A stretch of 64,000 nucleotides of DNA, from NCBI RefSeq assembly GCF_022844465.1, contig NZ_JALHLP010000002.1, positions 124,001 through 188,000 on the forward strand, written 5' to 3'. Shown here piece after piece: positions 28,922 through 38,120 of this stretch. A program made the translations under genes and the position numbers. The notes beneath the pieces are model-generated. The model made no database searches and was not told the origin of the DNA. It saw only the letters and a program-made list of their open reading frames with translations. Numbering within the stretch: the first letter of the stretch is position 1; each line of letters starts with the position of its first letter. The DNA comes from Bradyrhizobium sp. Lineage in GTDB: Bacteria > Pseudomonadota > Alphaproteobacteria > Rhizobiales > Xanthobacteraceae.

Positions 28922-29950
28922 CTATTGCGAAACCGTCTGCACCACGCTGCTGATTGGGCGGCTGGCGACGGCCGGAGTTTTCTGGTCTTTCGCCAGCATG
29001 GCGTCATACTCGGGCAGGGTTTCGAGCGGCTCTTTGGCCTTCATCTGCACGACCTTGTAGCCGCCGGCCTTGAGGCGGCGCAGCAGCGCCGGCAGGGCCA
29101 GCGCGGTGTTCTTCTGCAGATCGTGCATCAGGATGACGCCCTTGCCCTGCCTGTCCAGCTTGGTCATGACGGTCTGGATCACCTGGTCCGGGCCTGACGA
29201 TTTGAAGTCGTTGGAATCGACGTCGCAGGAAAACATCGCGATGTTGCGGGTGCCGAGATAGCCCATTGCAGCCTGGGTATGGGCGAGCGCGGGGAAACGG
29301 AAGAACGGCGCCGGCGCCGAACCGATCGCCATCTTCACGGCGCTGAAACCCTTCTCGATCTCCTCCCTCACCTGCGGCTCCGTCAGCTTCTTGCTGTCGA
29401 GATGCGCGTGCGACCAGGTGTGCGATCCCACGGTGTGGCCGGCCGCGGCGACCTGGCGAAGGATCTCGGGGTGATAGGTCGTGTGCTTGCCGACGGGAAA
29501 GAAGATCGCCTTGGTGCATTCGTCGGCCAGCGCCTTCAGCACCGCGGGCGTGGTCGGCCAGGGACCGTCGTCGAAGGTCAGCACCACCTCCTTGTCGGTC
29601 AGGAAGTCGAACTGCTTGTATTGCAGGAAGCCGAAGCCCGGCCCGCCCGTGGTGTTGATCACCACCGTGCGGCTGACGCCAAGCGCATCGGGATTGGCGC
29701 AGGTCGATTTCGCGCCCTGGGGCGAGATTGCGGGTGCGGGGGCCGGCGCCGGCTTCAGCAGTGAAGCCGTAACCTCGAGATCATCCCTCGGCGCGGTCCT
29801 GGCCGCGGCTGGCGCCGGGGCGGCCTTGCCGGTGGCGATGGTCTGGGAGGGTTTTGCGGCGGCGCGCGGCGGGGAAGTCCAGAACCAGAAACCGGCGATG
29901 GCCACCGACGATACAACACTGGCCAGCATCAGGCCCAACGCACTACGCAT
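28922..29950 (-). CDS. Polysaccharide deacetylase (NodB-fold), exported
   Basis: A 342-residue protein with an N-terminal signal/anchor segment (residues 4-22) and a Pro/Ala linker. The NodB domain shows the metal and base motifs in order: VVLTFDDGPWP (catalytic Asp and metal Asp), HTVGSHTWSHAHL (HxxxH metal site), and the late ILMHDLQKNTALALP. It probably N-deacetylates peptidoglycan or an exopolysaccharide in the periplasm. The ATG at 29950 is chosen because the hydrophobic segment follows. Confidence 0.85.
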   Translation of the reverse strand: MRSALGLMLASVVSSVAIAGFWFWTSPPRAAAKPSQTIATGKAAPAPAAARTAPRDDLEVTASLLKPAPAPAPAISPQGAKSTCANPDALGVSRTVVINTTGGPGFGFLQYKQFDFLTDKEVVLTFDDGPWPTTPAVLKALADECTKAIFFPVGKHTTYHPEILRQVAAAGHTVGSHTWSHAHLDSKKLTEPQVREEIEKGFSAVKMAIGSAPAPFFRFPALAHTQAAMGYLGTRNIAMFSCDVDSNDFKSSGPDQVIQTVMTKLDRQGKGVILMHDLQKNTALALPALLRRLKAGGYKVVQMKAKEPLETLPEYDAMLAKDQKTPAVASRPISSVVQTVSQ

Positions 29951-30080
29951 CGCTACGCTTTCCTTTACTCGGGGCACACACAGGCAACGCCCCATTAATG
30001 CGAACGATGTCTTAACGCCCCACCAACGGCGGCCGGGTCAGGTCGGGAAAAACAGGATTTTAAACCGGGATTTACCCTGA

Positions 30081-30094
30081 GTGACATCTGTCAC
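30081..30094. promoter_or_regulatory. CRP/FNR-family-like palindrome
   Basis: GTGACATCTGTCAC is a perfect inverted repeat of the GTGA-N6-TCAC type, close to the CRP consensus. It lies 77 bases before the start of the cysteine-rich protein gene, in the region divergent from the deacetylase. Regulator identity is not known. Confidence 0.4.
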
Positions 30095-30170
30095 AGTCGA
30101 GTTCCCGGTTTCGGCGCATGCTGTGACCATCAACAACGGGCCCGCATGGCCGGACCAAAGGGAGCCGACA

Positions 30171-30452
30171 ATGACCACTCTGTTTACCAGCACCGTTCGC
30201 AAGGTCAGTCTAGCGCTGGCTTTGGTTGCCTCGTTCTCCGCTGTCGCCTCGACCAGCAGCTTTGCCTTCAGTTCGGAAGCGCAGCAGCAGTGCACCGGCG
30301 ACGCGTTCCGCCTCTGCAGTTCGGAAATCCCCAACATTCCGAAGATCACCGCCTGCATGGTGAAGCATCGCGCGGATCTCAGCGCCGGTTGCCGCGGCGT
30401 GATGGATCGCGATATGGCCGCCCAGAAGTCCGGCAAGCTCGCCGCCCAGTAA
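30171..30452 (+). CDS. Exported cysteine-rich-repeat protein (93 residues)
   Basis: A signal peptide (cleavage near FAF/SSEA, residue about 33) precedes a short helical domain with the pattern CTGDAFRLC, then CMVKHRADLSAGC. This spacing resembles the cysteine-rich repeat (GLG1/FGFR-type) family known from eukaryotic Golgi proteins and common as single repeats in bradyrhizobia. GGGAG precedes the ATG. Function unknown; the four Cys suggest disulphides in the periplasm. A paralogue lies 278 bases downstream. Confidence 0.75.
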   Translation: MTTLFTSTVRKVSLALALVASFSAVASTSSFAFSSEAQQQCTGDAFRLCSSEIPNIPKITACMVKHRADLSAGCRGVMDRDMAAQKSGKLAAQ

Positions 30453-30474
30453 CGCCGGCGACCCCAAGTCCTCG

Positions 30475-30509
30475 AAAAACGCTTGCGCGATCAGACGCAG
30501 GCGTTTTTT
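30475..30509 (+). terminator. Rho-independent terminator
   Basis: AAAAACGC at 30475-30482 with TTGCG is matched by CGCAG and GCGTTTTTT at 30496-30509: a short hairpin followed by a T tract, just after the first cysteine-rich gene. Confidence 0.65.
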
Positions 30510-30729
30510 CGTTTCCGGCGGCCTGCAGAGACGGACGTCGGCCGAGTTGGCCCTCCCACAAATGCGTTGCGGCCCGAATTGGCGCGATCTATAGCGTCCC
30601 GATGCAAACAGCTGCCGGTTCGCGCCAGAAAGGCCCGTCGAAGCGGGAATCCAGGGCTTCGGTTCCGATTCGATCAGAACCGGGTGCAGCGCGCCATTGG
30701 CGCTTCCGGAGAATGCCGAGGCCTCGCCC

Positions 30730-30939
30730 ATGACCAAGATTCTTTTCATCATTCCGCTGGTTCTGATGGCGACGGCTGCGCCGGCCCAGCAGGGACATGA
30801 CGCCTGCGCGCGCGACGTCTCGCGGTTTTGCCGGGCGCAGATGCAGGAGGGTGACCAGATCATCCTGGCCTGCCTGAAACAGAATCGCGCCCGCCTCAGC
30901 AAGGCCTGCCAGCAGATGCTGGCCAGCCACGGACAGTAG
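30730..30939 (+). CDS. Exported cysteine-rich-repeat protein (69 residues)
   Basis: A signal peptide (MTKILFIIPLVLMATAAPAQQ) and a mature part of about 49 residues: CARDVSRFC, ILACLKQNRARLSKACQQML. The Cys spacing and the RxRLSxxC segment match the upstream 93-residue protein, so the two are paralogues. The mature part holds four Cys. The upstream frame is open to 30697 but the ATG at 30730 begins the signal peptide. Function unknown. Confidence 0.72.
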   Translation: MTKILFIIPLVLMATAAPAQQGHDACARDVSRFCRAQMQEGDQIILACLKQNRARLSKACQQMLASHGQ

Positions 30940-31038
30940 AAAGCCGCTGCGGCGTCGGAGCCTTTCCCGTTTCGATGGATTGCCGGCTTCTTGATAAGTG
31001 GGCGCGCCCCGGTCCTGCCGCATCGAGTGGCCGGCAGC

Positions 31039-32025
31039 TCAGGCCGCGTGTACCGATGCTTTGTAGCGCGGCCTTGCGCGGCGCTCCGGCGGCCGAACTT
31101 CGACATATTCGACGGCAAGGAAATGCTCGGTCACGGTCACCCGTTCGACGATCGCCACTTCCATGCCCGACAAGGTTACTTCTGGAAGCGGCGCTTCCTG
31201 GTCAGTCGCCTCAGGAACGAGCGCCGGCGATTCGATCCGTGGAAACACGGCGAACTCGCCCGCCACCTCCGGGAGCGGCTTCTGCTTGTCTGCCCAGTGC
31301 AGGGCGGTGTAGTCGAAGCCATGCACGATGGTAGGTTTGACGATTTCGAAATAGGGCGAGATGTCGAAATCGCGCGGCATGTAGAGCGAGGAATCGCGGA
31401 TGTGCAGGATCTCGCGCCGGGCCTTGCGGGAGGCCGCGCGGGTGATCTTGGGCAGGATCGGATAGCGCACCGCGTCGAACGCCTGTGCGATCAGCGCCGA
31501 GCAGATGATCTTGGTGGGATCGCCGGAGCCGAACGCGATGATGCGCCGCCGCCAGCGCTGCGGCACCGGCAACGGGATCAGATAGCGCATCAGGTCGACG
31601 ATGTTCTTGGTGTCGTAGCCAAAGCCGATCCGGTTGATGGCGTAACGGCACACCGTGGTGCGGTCCTCGAACGACAGGCCGATCGGACGGCAGACGCGGG
31701 TGTGGTACGGATAGTATTTCGACAACGGCGCCGAGGTCACGCCTTCGCCGATATTGGCCTCGATCAGGACATGCGGCTCGCCGTCGGGTTCGGCCGCGCC
31801 GTCGATCGGGCCGACATAGAGCGCGGCATGCGACCAGGTGGATTGCGTGAGGTATTTGATGATGCCGGAAATCCGGTTGTTGCCTTCGACCAGCAGCACG
31901 TCGCCGGGCGCGATGACGCCGCGCAGATGCTCGGGATCGCTGGGCGTGAACGGCTCATAGCCGGGGATTTCCTTCTGCAGGTAGCCCGCGATCACCTTGC
32001 CGACGGTATCGAGCATCACGCCCAT
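31039..32025 (-). CDS. YiiX/YebB-like permuted NlpC/P60 cysteine hydrolase
   Basis: A 328-residue protein. The order of active-site elements is permuted relative to classical NlpC/P60 enzymes: VIAPGDVLLVEGNNRISGII and STWSHAALYVG (candidate His) come first, and TKIICSALIAQAF (candidate Cys) later. Relatives are peptidases or lipid-modifying hydrolases (LRAT-like fold). The C-terminal 90 residues are unique. The ATG at 32025 has GGGGAT seven bases upstream; a GTG at 32067 is possible. No signal peptide is evident. Confidence 0.65.
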   Translation of the reverse strand: MGVMLDTVGKVIAGYLQKEIPGYEPFTPSDPEHLRGVIAPGDVLLVEGNNRISGIIKYLTQSTWSHAALYVGPIDGAAEPDGEPHVLIEANIGEGVTSAPLSKYYPYHTRVCRPIGLSFEDRTTVCRYAINRIGFGYDTKNIVDLMRYLIPLPVPQRWRRRIIAFGSGDPTKIICSALIAQAFDAVRYPILPKITRAASRKARREILHIRDSSLYMPRDFDISPYFEIVKPTIVHGFDYTALHWADKQKPLPEVAGEFAVFPRIESPALVPEATDQEAPLPEVTLSGMEVAIVERVTVTEHFLAVEYVEVRPPERRARPRYKASVHAA

Positions 32026-32216
32026 CAAACTATCCCCGTAGCGGCTCTCTGTCCGCTTTTCTTGCACCCTTTATCATGGTCGCAAGGCGTTTCAATTTAG
32101 TTCCTGCCTTAGACGGTTCAATCATGATTGATTCACCATGAGTGTTGCCGCGTATGATGAGATGCTGCAGAGTTCGCGGGCTGTTCTGTTTCCTTCAAGG
32201 CTTCGGAAACCATGAC

Positions 32217-33611
32217 ATGACAATGACCCGCCGCCGCTTCCTGTCGGCGTCCGCGGCGCTGGCGGCAACTCCGGCTTTTTCCGGCGCGCGCGCCGGCGCC
32301 GCGCCGCTGCCGCGCGAGGCCGACATCGTCGTGATCGGCGCGGGTGCTGCCGGCATTGCGGCGGCGCGGCGGGTGATGGCGGCGAACCGCAAGGTGATCG
32401 TGGTGGAGGCGGCGAACCAGGTCGGTGGACGATGCCAGACCGACGCTTCGACATTCGACCTGCCGTTCGATCGCGGCGCGCGCTGGATGTATAATCCCGA
32501 GACCAATCCGATGATCAAGCTGGCGCGGTCGGCCGGGTTCGAGATCACGACGGCGCCGTCCGGCCAGAAGATCCGCATCGGACGCCGCTACGCGCGCGCC
32601 GGCGAAACCGAGGAGATGCTCGCAGCGCTGGTGCGCGCCAACCGCGCCATCGATGAAGCCTCGCGCCGGCTGGATGTTTCGTGCGCCTCTGTCCTGCCGA
32701 AGGATCTCGGCGACTGGGCCGGCGCGGCGGAGTTCGTGCTCGGCGCCGGCTTCTCGGGCAAGGACCTGAAGGATCATTCCACCGGCGACAAGGCCCGTGC
32801 CCAGGACCGCAACACCGCGATCGGCTGCCGTCAGGGACTGGGCACGCTGGTCGCCAGGCTCGGCGAGCCGGTGCCGCTGGCGCTGTCGACGCCGGCCAAT
32901 CGTATTGCCTGGAGCAATCGCGAGGTCTTTGTCGAAACGCCGGCCGGCAGGATCGCGGCGCGCGCCGCCGTGATCACGGTGTCGAGCAACGTGCTAGTCG
33001 CCGGAAATATCAGGTTCGCGCCGGAACTCCCGAAGCGTTCACTCGATGCGATCTCAAGGCTCAGCCTCGGCAGCTATGACCGGATCGCGCTGCAATTGTC
33101 CGGAAATCCGCTGGGGCTTGCGCGCGACGAAGTTGTCATCGAGCAGAGCAGCTCAACAAGGACGGCGCTGATGCATGCCAATATCGGCGGATCCTCGCTC
33201 TGTACGATCGACGTCGGCGGCGCGTTCGGCCGCGACCTCTCCGCGCAGGGCGAGGCGGCCATGGTCGCGTTTGCGAGGGAATGGCTGATGAAACTGTACG
33301 GCAGCGATATCGCTTCCGCGGTGAAGAAATCCGGCGCGACGCGCTGGAATGCCGCGCCGTTCGTGCTCGGTGCGATGTCGGCCGCCAGTTCCGGCGGGCA
33401 ATCGTCGCGAAAGGTGCTGAGCGAGCCGATCGGCTGCATGTATCTTGCCGGCGAGGCCACCCATGAGACGCTGTGGGGAACGGTCGACGGCGCCTGGGAG
33501 AGCGGCGAGCGCGCCGCCGAAGCCGCCTTGCGACGGATCGGCGCGCTGAGGGATCAGGAGCCCGCGCGGCCCGCCAAGCCGCGGCGTGCGCCGGCTTCCC
33601 CGACAAACTGA
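32217..33611 (+). CDS. Tat-exported flavin monoamine oxidase family protein
   Basis: A 464-residue protein with a twin-arginine signal (TRRRFLSASAALAATPAF). The FAD-binding motif IVVIGAGAAGIAAARRV is followed by VVEAANQVGGRCQTD and LPFDRGARWM of the amine oxidase/phytoene desaturase fold; the C-terminal FAD motif is MYLAGEATHETLWGTVDGAWESGERAA. It is expected to oxidise amines in the periplasm and make peroxide. ATG at 32217 or 32223. Its TGA overlaps the ATG of the next gene by one base. Confidence 0.85.
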   Translation: MTMTRRRFLSASAALAATPAFSGARAGAAPLPREADIVVIGAGAAGIAAARRVMAANRKVIVVEAANQVGGRCQTDASTFDLPFDRGARWMYNPETNPMIKLARSAGFEITTAPSGQKIRIGRRYARAGETEEMLAALVRANRAIDEASRRLDVSCASVLPKDLGDWAGAAEFVLGAGFSGKDLKDHSTGDKARAQDRNTAIGCRQGLGTLVARLGEPVPLALSTPANRIAWSNREVFVETPAGRIAARAAVITVSSNVLVAGNIRFAPELPKRSLDAISRLSLGSYDRIALQLSGNPLGLARDEVVIEQSSSTRTALMHANIGGSSLCTIDVGGAFGRDLSAQGEAAMVAFAREWLMKLYGSDIASAVKKSGATRWNAAPFVLGAMSAASSGGQSSRKVLSEPIGCMYLAGEATHETLWGTVDGAWESGERAAEAALRRIGALRDQEPARPAKPRRAPASPTN

Positions 33612-34279
33612 TGCCCCGTCCGAAAGCGTTGATCTCCTGGTCGAGCGGCAAGGACTCGGCGTTTGCGCTGCATGAAGTGATGCGCGCGGGCGCGTTCGAG
33701 GTGGTCGGCGCGCTGACGACGGTAACCGAAACCTTCGGCCGGGTTTCGATCCATGGCGTGCGGCAGGATATCTTGCAGGCGCAGTGCGAAGCCGCCGGCC
33801 TGCCGCAGCGGATCGTGCCGATTCCCTATCCCTGCCCGAACGAGGTCTACGAGGCGCGGCTGGGCGAGGCGGTCGCAAACGCGGTTGCCGACGGCGTCAC
33901 CCACATGATCTTCGGCGATCTGTTCCTTCAGGATATCCGCGCCTATCGCGAACAGAAACTCTCAGGCAGCGGAATCACGCCGGTGTTTCCGCTCTGGGAC
34001 CGGCCGACGCCGGCGCTGGCTCGGGCCATGATCGCAAGTGGCCTTGAGGCCCATCTCGCCACGGTCGATCTCAAAAAGTTGCCGGCGGCATTCGCCGGCC
34101 GCAAATTCGACGCGAGCCTGCTGGCCGACCTGCCCTTGGGCGTCGACGCTTGCGGCGAGAACGGCGAGTTCCACACCTGCGTGGTGGCGGGGCCGATGTT
34201 CTCGCGGCGGATCGCGGTCATGGCAGGCGAGCGCGTCGAGCGCGACGGTTATGCGTATTGCGATCTGGTGCTGGCTTAA
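33611..34279 (+). CDS. Dph6-like PP-loop ATP pyrophosphatase
   Basis: A 222-residue adenine nucleotide alpha hydrolase with the PP-loop motif ISWSSGKDSAFALHEVM at residues about 8-24. Later motifs IHGVRQDILQAQCEAAGLP, HMIFGDLFLQDIRAYRE and DACGENGEFHTCV are the diphthine-ammonia ligase (Dph6) family blocks. Bacteria lack diphthamide, so the bacterial role is unknown; amidation of an unidentified substrate is possible. It overlaps the amine oxidase stop (TGATG) and so is translationally coupled to it. Confidence 0.82.
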   Translation: MPRPKALISWSSGKDSAFALHEVMRAGAFEVVGALTTVTETFGRVSIHGVRQDILQAQCEAAGLPQRIVPIPYPCPNEVYEARLGEAVANAVADGVTHMIFGDLFLQDIRAYREQKLSGSGITPVFPLWDRPTPALARAMIASGLEAHLATVDLKKLPAAFAGRKFDASLLADLPLGVDACGENGEFHTCVVAGPMFSRRIAVMAGERVERDGYAYCDLVLA

Positions 34280-35046
34280 CGCAGCACGCCGTCCAGCGCC
34301 GGCAATCCGATAACCACCGAGGCGGCGATCAGCGCGTATGAGATCCCGCGGAATAGTGCCTCAGAGGCTCTGCCGAACAGCGACGCACCGAACCAGATGC
34401 CGATGGCATAGAACGGGCCGACCACGAACGCGAACTTGATCGAAGCGGTCGTGATCAATCCGGCGGTTGTATAGCTGATGCTGGAAAGGATGGCCGAGGC
34501 GCCGAAGTACAGCACGATGTTGGCCCGCGCGATGGCGGAAGCGATCGGGCGGCCGAGCCAGTAGGCGACGATCGGCGGCCCGCCGGTCTGGGCCAGTCCG
34601 CTGCAGAAACCGGCGAGGCTGCCAATGCCGACCGTGATCGCCGCATGATCCTTGCCGCGATAGCGCCAGCCCGAGAGCAGCAGAAGCAACAGCGCGAAAA
34701 CGAAGGTCGAAATGATCCAGCGCGTGGTGACGGGTTCGAGCCGGCTCAGGAAATAGGTTCCGATCGGCACGCCGATCAGGGCGCCGCAGACCATGATCGC
34801 AGTCGCCTTGCGGTCCGCTTGCTTCCAGGCATTCGGAAGCAGCGGCGCGGCGGCGACGAAATCGATGAGCAGAAGCAACGGGGCGACCAGCCGCGGATCC
34901 GCGATAGAACTCGCCAGCGGCATGAAGATCAAGGCCGCGCCGAAGCCCGAAAACCCGCGCGCCGTTCCCGCGACGAAGGCGATGGCGCAAATCGCGATCG
35001 CCGCGTTGCTGCCGATCTCGGCCGGAATGAGGTCCGAAAGACTCAT
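34276..35046 (-). CDS. TauE/SafE-family membrane transporter
   Basis: A 256-residue protein with about eight hydrophobic segments in two repeats. Conserved TauE/SafE features are GFSGFGAALIFMPLASSI in the first repeat and GSLAGFCSGLAQTGGPPIVAYWL in the second. The family exports sulphite, sulphonates or small organic anions. It is convergent with the Dph6-like gene and overlaps it by four bases. The specific substrate is unknown. Confidence 0.85.
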   Translation of the reverse strand: MSLSDLIPAEIGSNAAIAICAIAFVAGTARGFSGFGAALIFMPLASSIADPRLVAPLLLLIDFVAAAPLLPNAWKQADRKATAIMVCGALIGVPIGTYFLSRLEPVTTRWIISTFVFALLLLLLSGWRYRGKDHAAITVGIGSLAGFCSGLAQTGGPPIVAYWLGRPIASAIARANIVLYFGASAILSSISYTTAGLITTASIKFAFVVGPFYAIGIWFGASLFGRASEALFRGISYALIAASVVIGLPALDGVLR

Positions 35047-35099
35047 GCTTTCCCGCGTGGTGAGAAGAGGTCGAAACGCAGCCACGCCGCAGCTGCGCT

Positions 35100-35229
35100 C
35101 CTTCTCCCGCTTGCGGGGGAAGGCCGGGATGGGGGTGCCGCCACAAGCGACACTGTTTGCGTGGAGAGAGTTTCCCCCACCCGCATCGCATCTCCGATGC
35201 GATGCGACCTCCCCCGCAAGCGGGAGAGG
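35100..35229. repeat. Palindromic intergenic repeat (family B, copy 1)
   Basis: The left half CCTTCTCCCGCTTGCGGGGG and the mirrored right half CCTCCCCCGCAAGCGGGAGA (35209-35228) flank an inner palindrome GCATCGCATCTCCGATGCGATGC. It lies between pheT and the transporter gene. Related copies are at 37687-37722, 38121-38156 and 38230-38265. Confidence 0.85.
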
Positions 35230-35258
35230 TTGCAGCGAACCGCGTGGTCACCACGATG

Positions 35259-37667
35259 TCACGCGCGCAGCGCGCCGCCGGTCTTCTTGGTCACCTCGGC
35301 CACGATCCTGGCCGCCACCGCGTCGATCTCCTGGTCCGTCAGCGTCTTTTCGCGCGGCTGCATCGTCACGGCGATGGCGACGGACTTCTTGCCGGGGTCG
35401 ATGCCCTTGCCTTCGTAGACGTCGAACACGGTGACCTCGGTGATCAGCTTTTTGTCGACGCCCTGCGCGGCGCGCACGATGTCGCCGGCCTTCACAGTGC
35501 CATCGACGATAAAGGCGAAGTCGCGCGACACGGGCTGGAACGCGGAGAGTTCGAGCAAAGGCTTGGCGCGGGTCGGCTTCTTCCTGGCGTCGGGTATCCG
35601 GTCGAGGATCACCTCGAAGCCGATCAGCGGGCCGTCGGCGCCGAGCCGCTCCAGCGTGCGCGGGTGCAACTCGCCGAAGTAACCCAGCACGTTCTGCGGC
35701 CCGATCTGGATGGTGCCGGAACGCCCCGGGTGCAGCCAGCCGGCGCCGCCCGGCACGATTTGCAGCGCCGGCATCGGCGCCCCGGCGGCCGCCAGCACCG
35801 CGAACGCATCGGCCTTGGCGTCAAGCGCGTCCGCGATCGCCGCGCCGGACCAGTGCCGGCCGATGCCTTGCGAGGACGCAAAGCCGCGCCGCACGCCCGA
35901 TGCCGCGACGAACTGGTCCTCGGGCCTGTCGCCCCTGAACACCTGGCCGACTTCGAACAGCGCGACATCGGAGGTGCCGCGGTTGGCGTTGGCCTGTACG
36001 GCGGCGACGAGGCCCGGCAGCAGGCTCGGCCGCATGTCCGACAGGTCGGCGGCAATCGGGTTGGCGAGCGCGAGTTCGGCCTGTCCGCCGCCGAACAGTT
36101 CGGCATGGGGCTTTGCGATGAACGACCACGTCACCGCCTCGACCATGCCGCGCGCCGCCAGCGCGCGCTTGGCGCGGCGGGTGCGGGTCTGGATCATGGT
36201 CAGCACCGGCTTGCGGGCGTCGTCGCCGCGTTCGAACGGCGTCATCGGCACCCTGTCGAGGCCGATGATACGCACGATCTCCTCGACGATATCGGCCTTG
36301 CCGTGGACGTCGCTGCGCCAGGAGGGGACGGCGACTTTCACCACCGGGCCGCTGCCCGCCAGCATGAAACCGAGATGGCCGAGGATACGCCGGGTTTCCG
36401 GAAACGGCACCTCGATTCCGGCCAGTCGCTTGACCTCATGCAGCGGAAAATCGATCACGCGGTCGTCGCCGAAAGCGTTGCCGACGACGACATTCTCCGA
36501 CGGCGTGCCGCCGCACATCTCCATCACCAGCCTGGTCGCAAGTTCGAGCCCCGGCACCATGAAGGCCGGATCGACGCCGCGCTCGAAGCGGTAGCGCGCG
36601 TCGGAATTGATGCCGAGCCGGCGGCCGGTCTGGGCGATGTTGATCTCGTTCCACAGCGCCGATTCGATCAGGACGTCGGTGGTGCCGGCGCCACAGCCGG
36701 AGGCCTCGCCGCCCATGATGCCGGCAAGCGATTCGACGCCGTGGTCGTCCGCGATCACGCAGATGCCGGGATCGAGCGTGTAGCTGCGGCCGTCGAGCGC
36801 CTTGAGGGTCTCGCCGTTCTTCGCGCGACGCACGGTTAGGTTTCCCTTCACCTTGCTGGCGTCGAACACATGCAGCGGCCGGGCGCGGTCGTAGGTCATG
36901 AAATTGGTGATGTCGACCAGCGCGTTGATCGGCCGCAGGCCGATCGAGGTCAGGCGCTTCTGCAGCCATTCCGGCGACGGGCCGTTCCTGACGCCGCGCA
37001 CCAGCCGCAGCGCAAAGCCCGGGCAGAGCGCCGGGTCTTCCACCGTGACCTTCACCGGGCAGGGAAATTCGCCATTGATCGGCTTGATCGCGGGATCCCT
37101 GAACTTGCCCATGTCGGCGGCGGCAAGATCGCGCGCGATGCCGTGGACACCGGTGCAGTCCTGCCGGTTCGGCGTCAGGTTGATCTCGATCACGGGATCG
37201 CCAAGGCCGGCCCATTGTGCGTAGCCATGGCCGACCGGCGCATCCGCCGGCAATTCCATGATGCCGTCATGGTCGTCGGAAATCTGCAACTCGGCCGCCG
37301 AGCACAGCATGCCGCGGCTTTCGACGCCTCTGATGGTGCCGATTCCGAGCGTGATGTTCTTGCCGGGAATGAAGGTGCCGGGCGGGGAGAACACGCTGAC
37401 GAGGCCGGCGCGGGCGTTCGGCGCGCCGCACACCACCTGCACCGGCGCCGCGCCGTTGCCGGTATCGACCATGCAGACGCGCAGGCGGTCGGCATTCGGA
37501 TGCGGCTCGGCCGAGATCACCCGCGCGATCGAGAACGGCGAAAGCTGCTTCGCCTTGTCCTCGATGCTCTCGACCTCGAGCCCGATCATGGTGAGCTTGT
37601 CGGCGAGCGCCTGCAGCGGCTCGTCGGTATCGAGATGTTCCTTCAGCCAGGAGAGCGTGAATTTCAT
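35259..37667 (-). CDS. pheT: Phenylalanyl-tRNA synthetase beta subunit
   Basis: An 802-residue subunit of the alpha2beta2 enzyme. It starts [19 protein letters not shown]. The EMAP/OB-like tRNA-binding domain ([20 protein letters not shown]), the B3/B4 editing domain, the B5 domain ([18 protein letters not shown]) and the C-terminal FDX anticodon-binding domain ([19 protein letters not shown]) are all visible and in order. The start overlaps the stop of the DUF559 gene by four bases (ATGA). Confidence 0.95.
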   Translation of the reverse strand: MKFTLSWLKEHLDTDEPLQALADKLTMIGLEVESIEDKAKQLSPFSIARVISAEPHPNADRLRVCMVDTGNGAAPVQVVCGAPNARAGLVSVFSPPGTFIPGKNITLGIGTIRGVESRGMLCSAAELQISDDHDGIMELPADAPVGHGYAQWAGLGDPVIEINLTPNRQDCTGVHGIARDLAAADMGKFRDPAIKPINGEFPCPVKVTVEDPALCPGFALRLVRGVRNGPSPEWLQKRLTSIGLRPINALVDITNFMTYDRARPLHVFDASKVKGNLTVRRAKNGETLKALDGRSYTLDPGICVIADDHGVESLAGIMGGEASGCGAGTTDVLIESALWNEINIAQTGRRLGINSDARYRFERGVDPAFMVPGLELATRLVMEMCGGTPSENVVVGNAFGDDRVIDFPLHEVKRLAGIEVPFPETRRILGHLGFMLAGSGPVVKVAVPSWRSDVHGKADIVEEIVRIIGLDRVPMTPFERGDDARKPVLTMIQTRTRRAKRALAARGMVEAVTWSFIAKPHAELFGGGQAELALANPIAADLSDMRPSLLPGLVAAVQANANRGTSDVALFEVGQVFRGDRPEDQFVAASGVRRGFASSQGIGRHWSGAAIADALDAKADAFAVLAAAGAPMPALQIVPGGAGWLHPGRSGTIQIGPQNVLGYFGELHPRTLERLGADGPLIGFEVILDRIPDARKKPTRAKPLLELSAFQPVSRDFAFIVDGTVKAGDIVRAAQGVDKKLITEVTVFDVYEGKGIDPGKKSVAIAVTMQPREKTLTDQEIDAVAARIVAEVTKKTGGALRA

Positions 37668-38098
37668 GATCGCTGCTTCTCTTCCCCCCTCTCCCGCTTG
37701 CGGGGGAGGGCCGGGGTGGGGGCTTTCTCCGCGACGGCGGAGGCAATTGTTTCGACGACGCCAGCGCGATTGGTCATCACGTCCTGATTGCTGAAGCGAA
37801 GGACCTTGAAGCCTTGCGCCTCGATGACCGCCGATCGCGTGGCGTCTCTTTTCTCGGCTCGGTCGGAAAAATGCTGCCCGCCGTCGAGTTCGACCACGAG
37901 CTTCGCCGCATGACACACGAAATCGGCGATGAAGTTCTGGATGGGGACCTGGCGCCGGAAGCTGGCGCCGTTTAGCCGATGATCCCGCAGAGCGGCCCAG
38001 AGCAGCCGTTCAGCGTCGGTAGAGTTTTTTCGGAGTGCGCGCGCGTTCGAGCGGAGTTTGGAGGACACTCTCCAGCTTGGAGGGTTTTCATCAACCAT
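37664..38098 (-). CDS. DUF559 Vsr-like endonuclease domain protein inserted between pheS and pheT
   Basis: A 144-residue protein with a PD-(D/E)XK-like nuclease fold of the DUF559 family: [40 protein letters not shown] (the Asp and Glu of the core) and [20 protein letters not shown] lies five bases before its ATG. Its last 20 or so codons run across repeat family B, so the tail ([12 protein letters not shown]) is encoded by the repeat. It is flanked by inverted copies of that repeat and its stop overlaps the pheT start. Nuclease activity and any role in moving the repeats are unproven. Confidence 0.85.
   Translation of the reverse strand: MVDENPPSWRVSSKLRSNARALRKNSTDAERLLWAALRDHRLNGASFRRQVPIQNFIADFVCHAAKLVVELDGGQHFSDRAEKRDATRSAVIEAQGFKVLRFSNQDVMTNRAGVVETIASAVAEKAPTPALPRKRERGEEKQRS
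37687..37722 (+). repeat. Repeat family B, copy at the 3' end of the DUF559 gene
   Basis: A 36-base copy starting CCCTCTCCCGCTTGCGGGGG. Its reverse complement matches 38121-38156 at 34 of 36 positions by my alignment, so the two form an inverted pair around the DUF559 gene. Confidence 0.85.
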
Positions 38099-38120
38099 TG
38101 AAACCTCCGATGCTGAGACA

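Noticed and set aside
35157..36839. 560-codon plus-strand frame opposite pheT
   Set aside because: Antisense of a certain gene; no protein motif.
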